The notes under the pieces: model-generated | Seen by the model: only the letters and a program-made list of their open reading frames with translations | Database searches by the model: none | Told to the model about the DNA's origin: nothing | Program-made: the position numbers and the translations under genes | NCBI GenBank assembly: GCA_009923755.1 | Contig: RFSW01000007.1 | Coordinates: 1 to 32,830, forward strand | DNA length: 32,830 bases | Reading direction: 5' to 3' | Source of the DNA: Betaproteobacteria bacterium | GTDB lineage: Bacteria; Pseudomonadota; Gammaproteobacteria; Burkholderiales; UBA3065 | Shown here: positions 31,438-32,830 of the stretch, in pieces | Layout: the number at the start of each line of letters is the position of its first letter | Numbering within the stretch: the first letter of the stretch is position 1

Positions 31438-32593
31438 CAACGGCGGCGACGGCCCACCCGACCTCGACGAGATCCTCCGTCGCTTTGACCGCACGCTACG
31501 CCGCCTGCTCGGCGGCAAGACTGGCGGCGGTGCGCCTACAGGCGGCAGCGGGCCCGGGACTGCCGGCATCGCCGTCATCGCCGGTGTCATTGCGTTGGTC
31601 TGGATCGGGTCCGGCTTTTACATCGTCGACGAAAGCGCTCGCGGCGTGGTTACGCGTTTCGGCAAGTACGCCGAGACCAGCACCCCCGGCCTGCGCTGGC
31701 ATCTACCCTTCCCTATCGAACAGGTCGACGTCGTCAACATCTCGCAGGTACGTACGCTCGAACTCGGCTACCGCGGCAATGTGCGCAGCAAGGTGCTCAA
31801 GGAGTCGCTGATGCTCACCGACGATGAGAACATCGTCGACCTGCAATTCGCGGTGCAATACGTGCTCAAGAGCCCTGAGGATTTCATCTTCAACAACCGT
31901 AATTCTGAGGAATCCGTGCTGCAGGCGGCGGAGACGGCGATTCGCGAGACGGTCGGCAAGTCCAAGATGGACTTCGTTATCTACGAGGGCCGCGAGCAGG
32001 TTGCGCGCGACGCGCAGGCGCTGATGCAGCAGATCCTCGACCGGTATAAGACGGGCGTCTCGGTCAGCCGCGTCACCATGCAGAGCGCGCAGCCGCCCGA
32101 GCAGGTGCAGGCTGCGTTCGATGACGCGGTCAAAGCCGGCCAGGACCGCGAGCGCCAGAAGAACGAGGGTGAGGCGTACGCCAATGACGTGGTCCCGAAG
32201 GCGCGTGGTACTGCCTCGCGTCTGCTGGAAGAAGCCAAGGGCTACGAGAACGCCATCACCGCGCGGGCCGAGGGTGATGCCTCGCGCTTCTCGGCGCTGC
32301 TCACCGAGTATCGCAAGGCGCCGGCAGTGACGCGCGATCGCCTCTACCTCGAGACCATGCAGCAGATCTACGCCAACACCACCAAGGTATTCATCGACCA
32401 GAAGCAGGGCGGCAACAATCTGCTCTACCTGCCGCTCGACAAGCTGATCGAAGCCAGTGCGACCGGGCCCGCGCCAGCGGCCACGGCCAGCGGCGATGTG
32501 GCGCGTGGCGAGCCGCCGGCGGTTCGCGGCGCTGGTGCCGACGACCGTTCGCGCGATGCACTGCGCAACCGGGACCGGGAGGCGCGTCAATGA
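31403..32593 (+). CDS. hflK: FtsH protease activity modulator HflK
   Basis: [38 protein letters not shown]...GFYIVDESARGVVTRFGKYAETSTPGLRWHLPFPIEQVDVVNISQVRTLELGYR (SPFH/band 7). Confidence 0.97.
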   Translation: MSQNDPQWGRRNNGGDGPPDLDEILRRFDRTLRRLLGGKTGGGAPTGGSGPGTAGIAVIAGVIALVWIGSGFYIVDESARGVVTRFGKYAETSTPGLRWHLPFPIEQVDVVNISQVRTLELGYRGNVRSKVLKESLMLTDDENIVDLQFAVQYVLKSPEDFIFNNRNSEESVLQAAETAIRETVGKSKMDFVIYEGREQVARDAQALMQQILDRYKTGVSVSRVTMQSAQPPEQVQAAFDDAVKAGQDRERQKNEGEAYANDVVPKARGTASRLLEEAKGYENAITARAEGDASRFSALLTEYRKAPAVTRDRLYLETMQQIYANTTKVFIDQKQGGNNLLYLPLDKLIEASATGPAPAATASGDVARGEPPAVRGAGADDRSRDALRNRDREARQ

Positions 32594-32830
32594 GCCGCAA
32601 TCTCCTCAGTCTGTTGATCGGGGGCCTGTTCGCGCTGGTTCTGCTGCTCGGCTCGGTCTACACGGTGGACCAGCGACAAAGCGCCATCGTCTTCCAACTC
32701 GGCGAGGTGGTGGATACGGTGGAGACGCCGGGTCTGCACCTCAAGCTGCCGCTGGTACAGAACGTGCGTCTGTTCGATCGCCGTATCCTGACGCTCGACA
32801 CACCCGAGCCCGAGCGCTACATCACCTCGG
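32590..32830 (+). CDS. hflC: Protease modulator HflC, 3'-truncated by window edge
   Basis: MSRNLLSLLIGGLFALVLLLGSVYTVDQRQSAIVFQLGEVVDTVETPGLHLKLPLVQNVRLFDRRILTLDTPEPERYITS; ATGA overlap with hflK. Confidence 0.95.
   Translation, partial: MSRNLLSLLIGGLFALVLLLGSVYTVDQRQSAIVFQLGEVVDTVETPGLHLKLPLVQNVRLFDRRILTLDTPEPERYITS

Overview
The window is a GC-rich (roughly two-thirds G+C by eye) bacterial chromosomal segment. Gene content and order suggest a betaproteobacterium, possibly Rhodocyclales-like (inference). It is mostly conserved housekeeping genes: a 5'-truncated malyl-CoA lyase, a MarR regulator, gloB, a methyltransferase, rnhA, dnaQ, a small HExxH protein, a DEAD-box helicase, fpr, mltF, serS-rarA-lolA, a Fur-box-preceded Fe(III) ABC transporter, an RsmB/NOP-family methyltransferase, DUF3108, purN, purM, a DAACS symporter, ndk, rlmN, a pilW-like TPR lipoprotein gene, ispG, hisS, yfgM-like, bamB, der, hfq, hflX, hflK and partial hflC. 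I found no rRNA, tRNA, CRISPR array, transposase, phage or defence genes. I did not find a new multigene system. The strongest anomaly is a 138-bp, self-complementary, stop-free interval inside the signal-peptide region of the pilW-like gene (about 23210-23347). It is flanked by a TTGGC direct repeat, and removing it in silico restores a textbook lipoprotein signal peptide, so it looks like a small palindromic element inserted in frame. Other leads are an apparent CTG start for hflX overlapping the hfq stop codon, an acidic insertion in RlmN, a Fur-type site upstream of an iron ABC operon joined to lolA, and palindromes upstream of the MarR gene.
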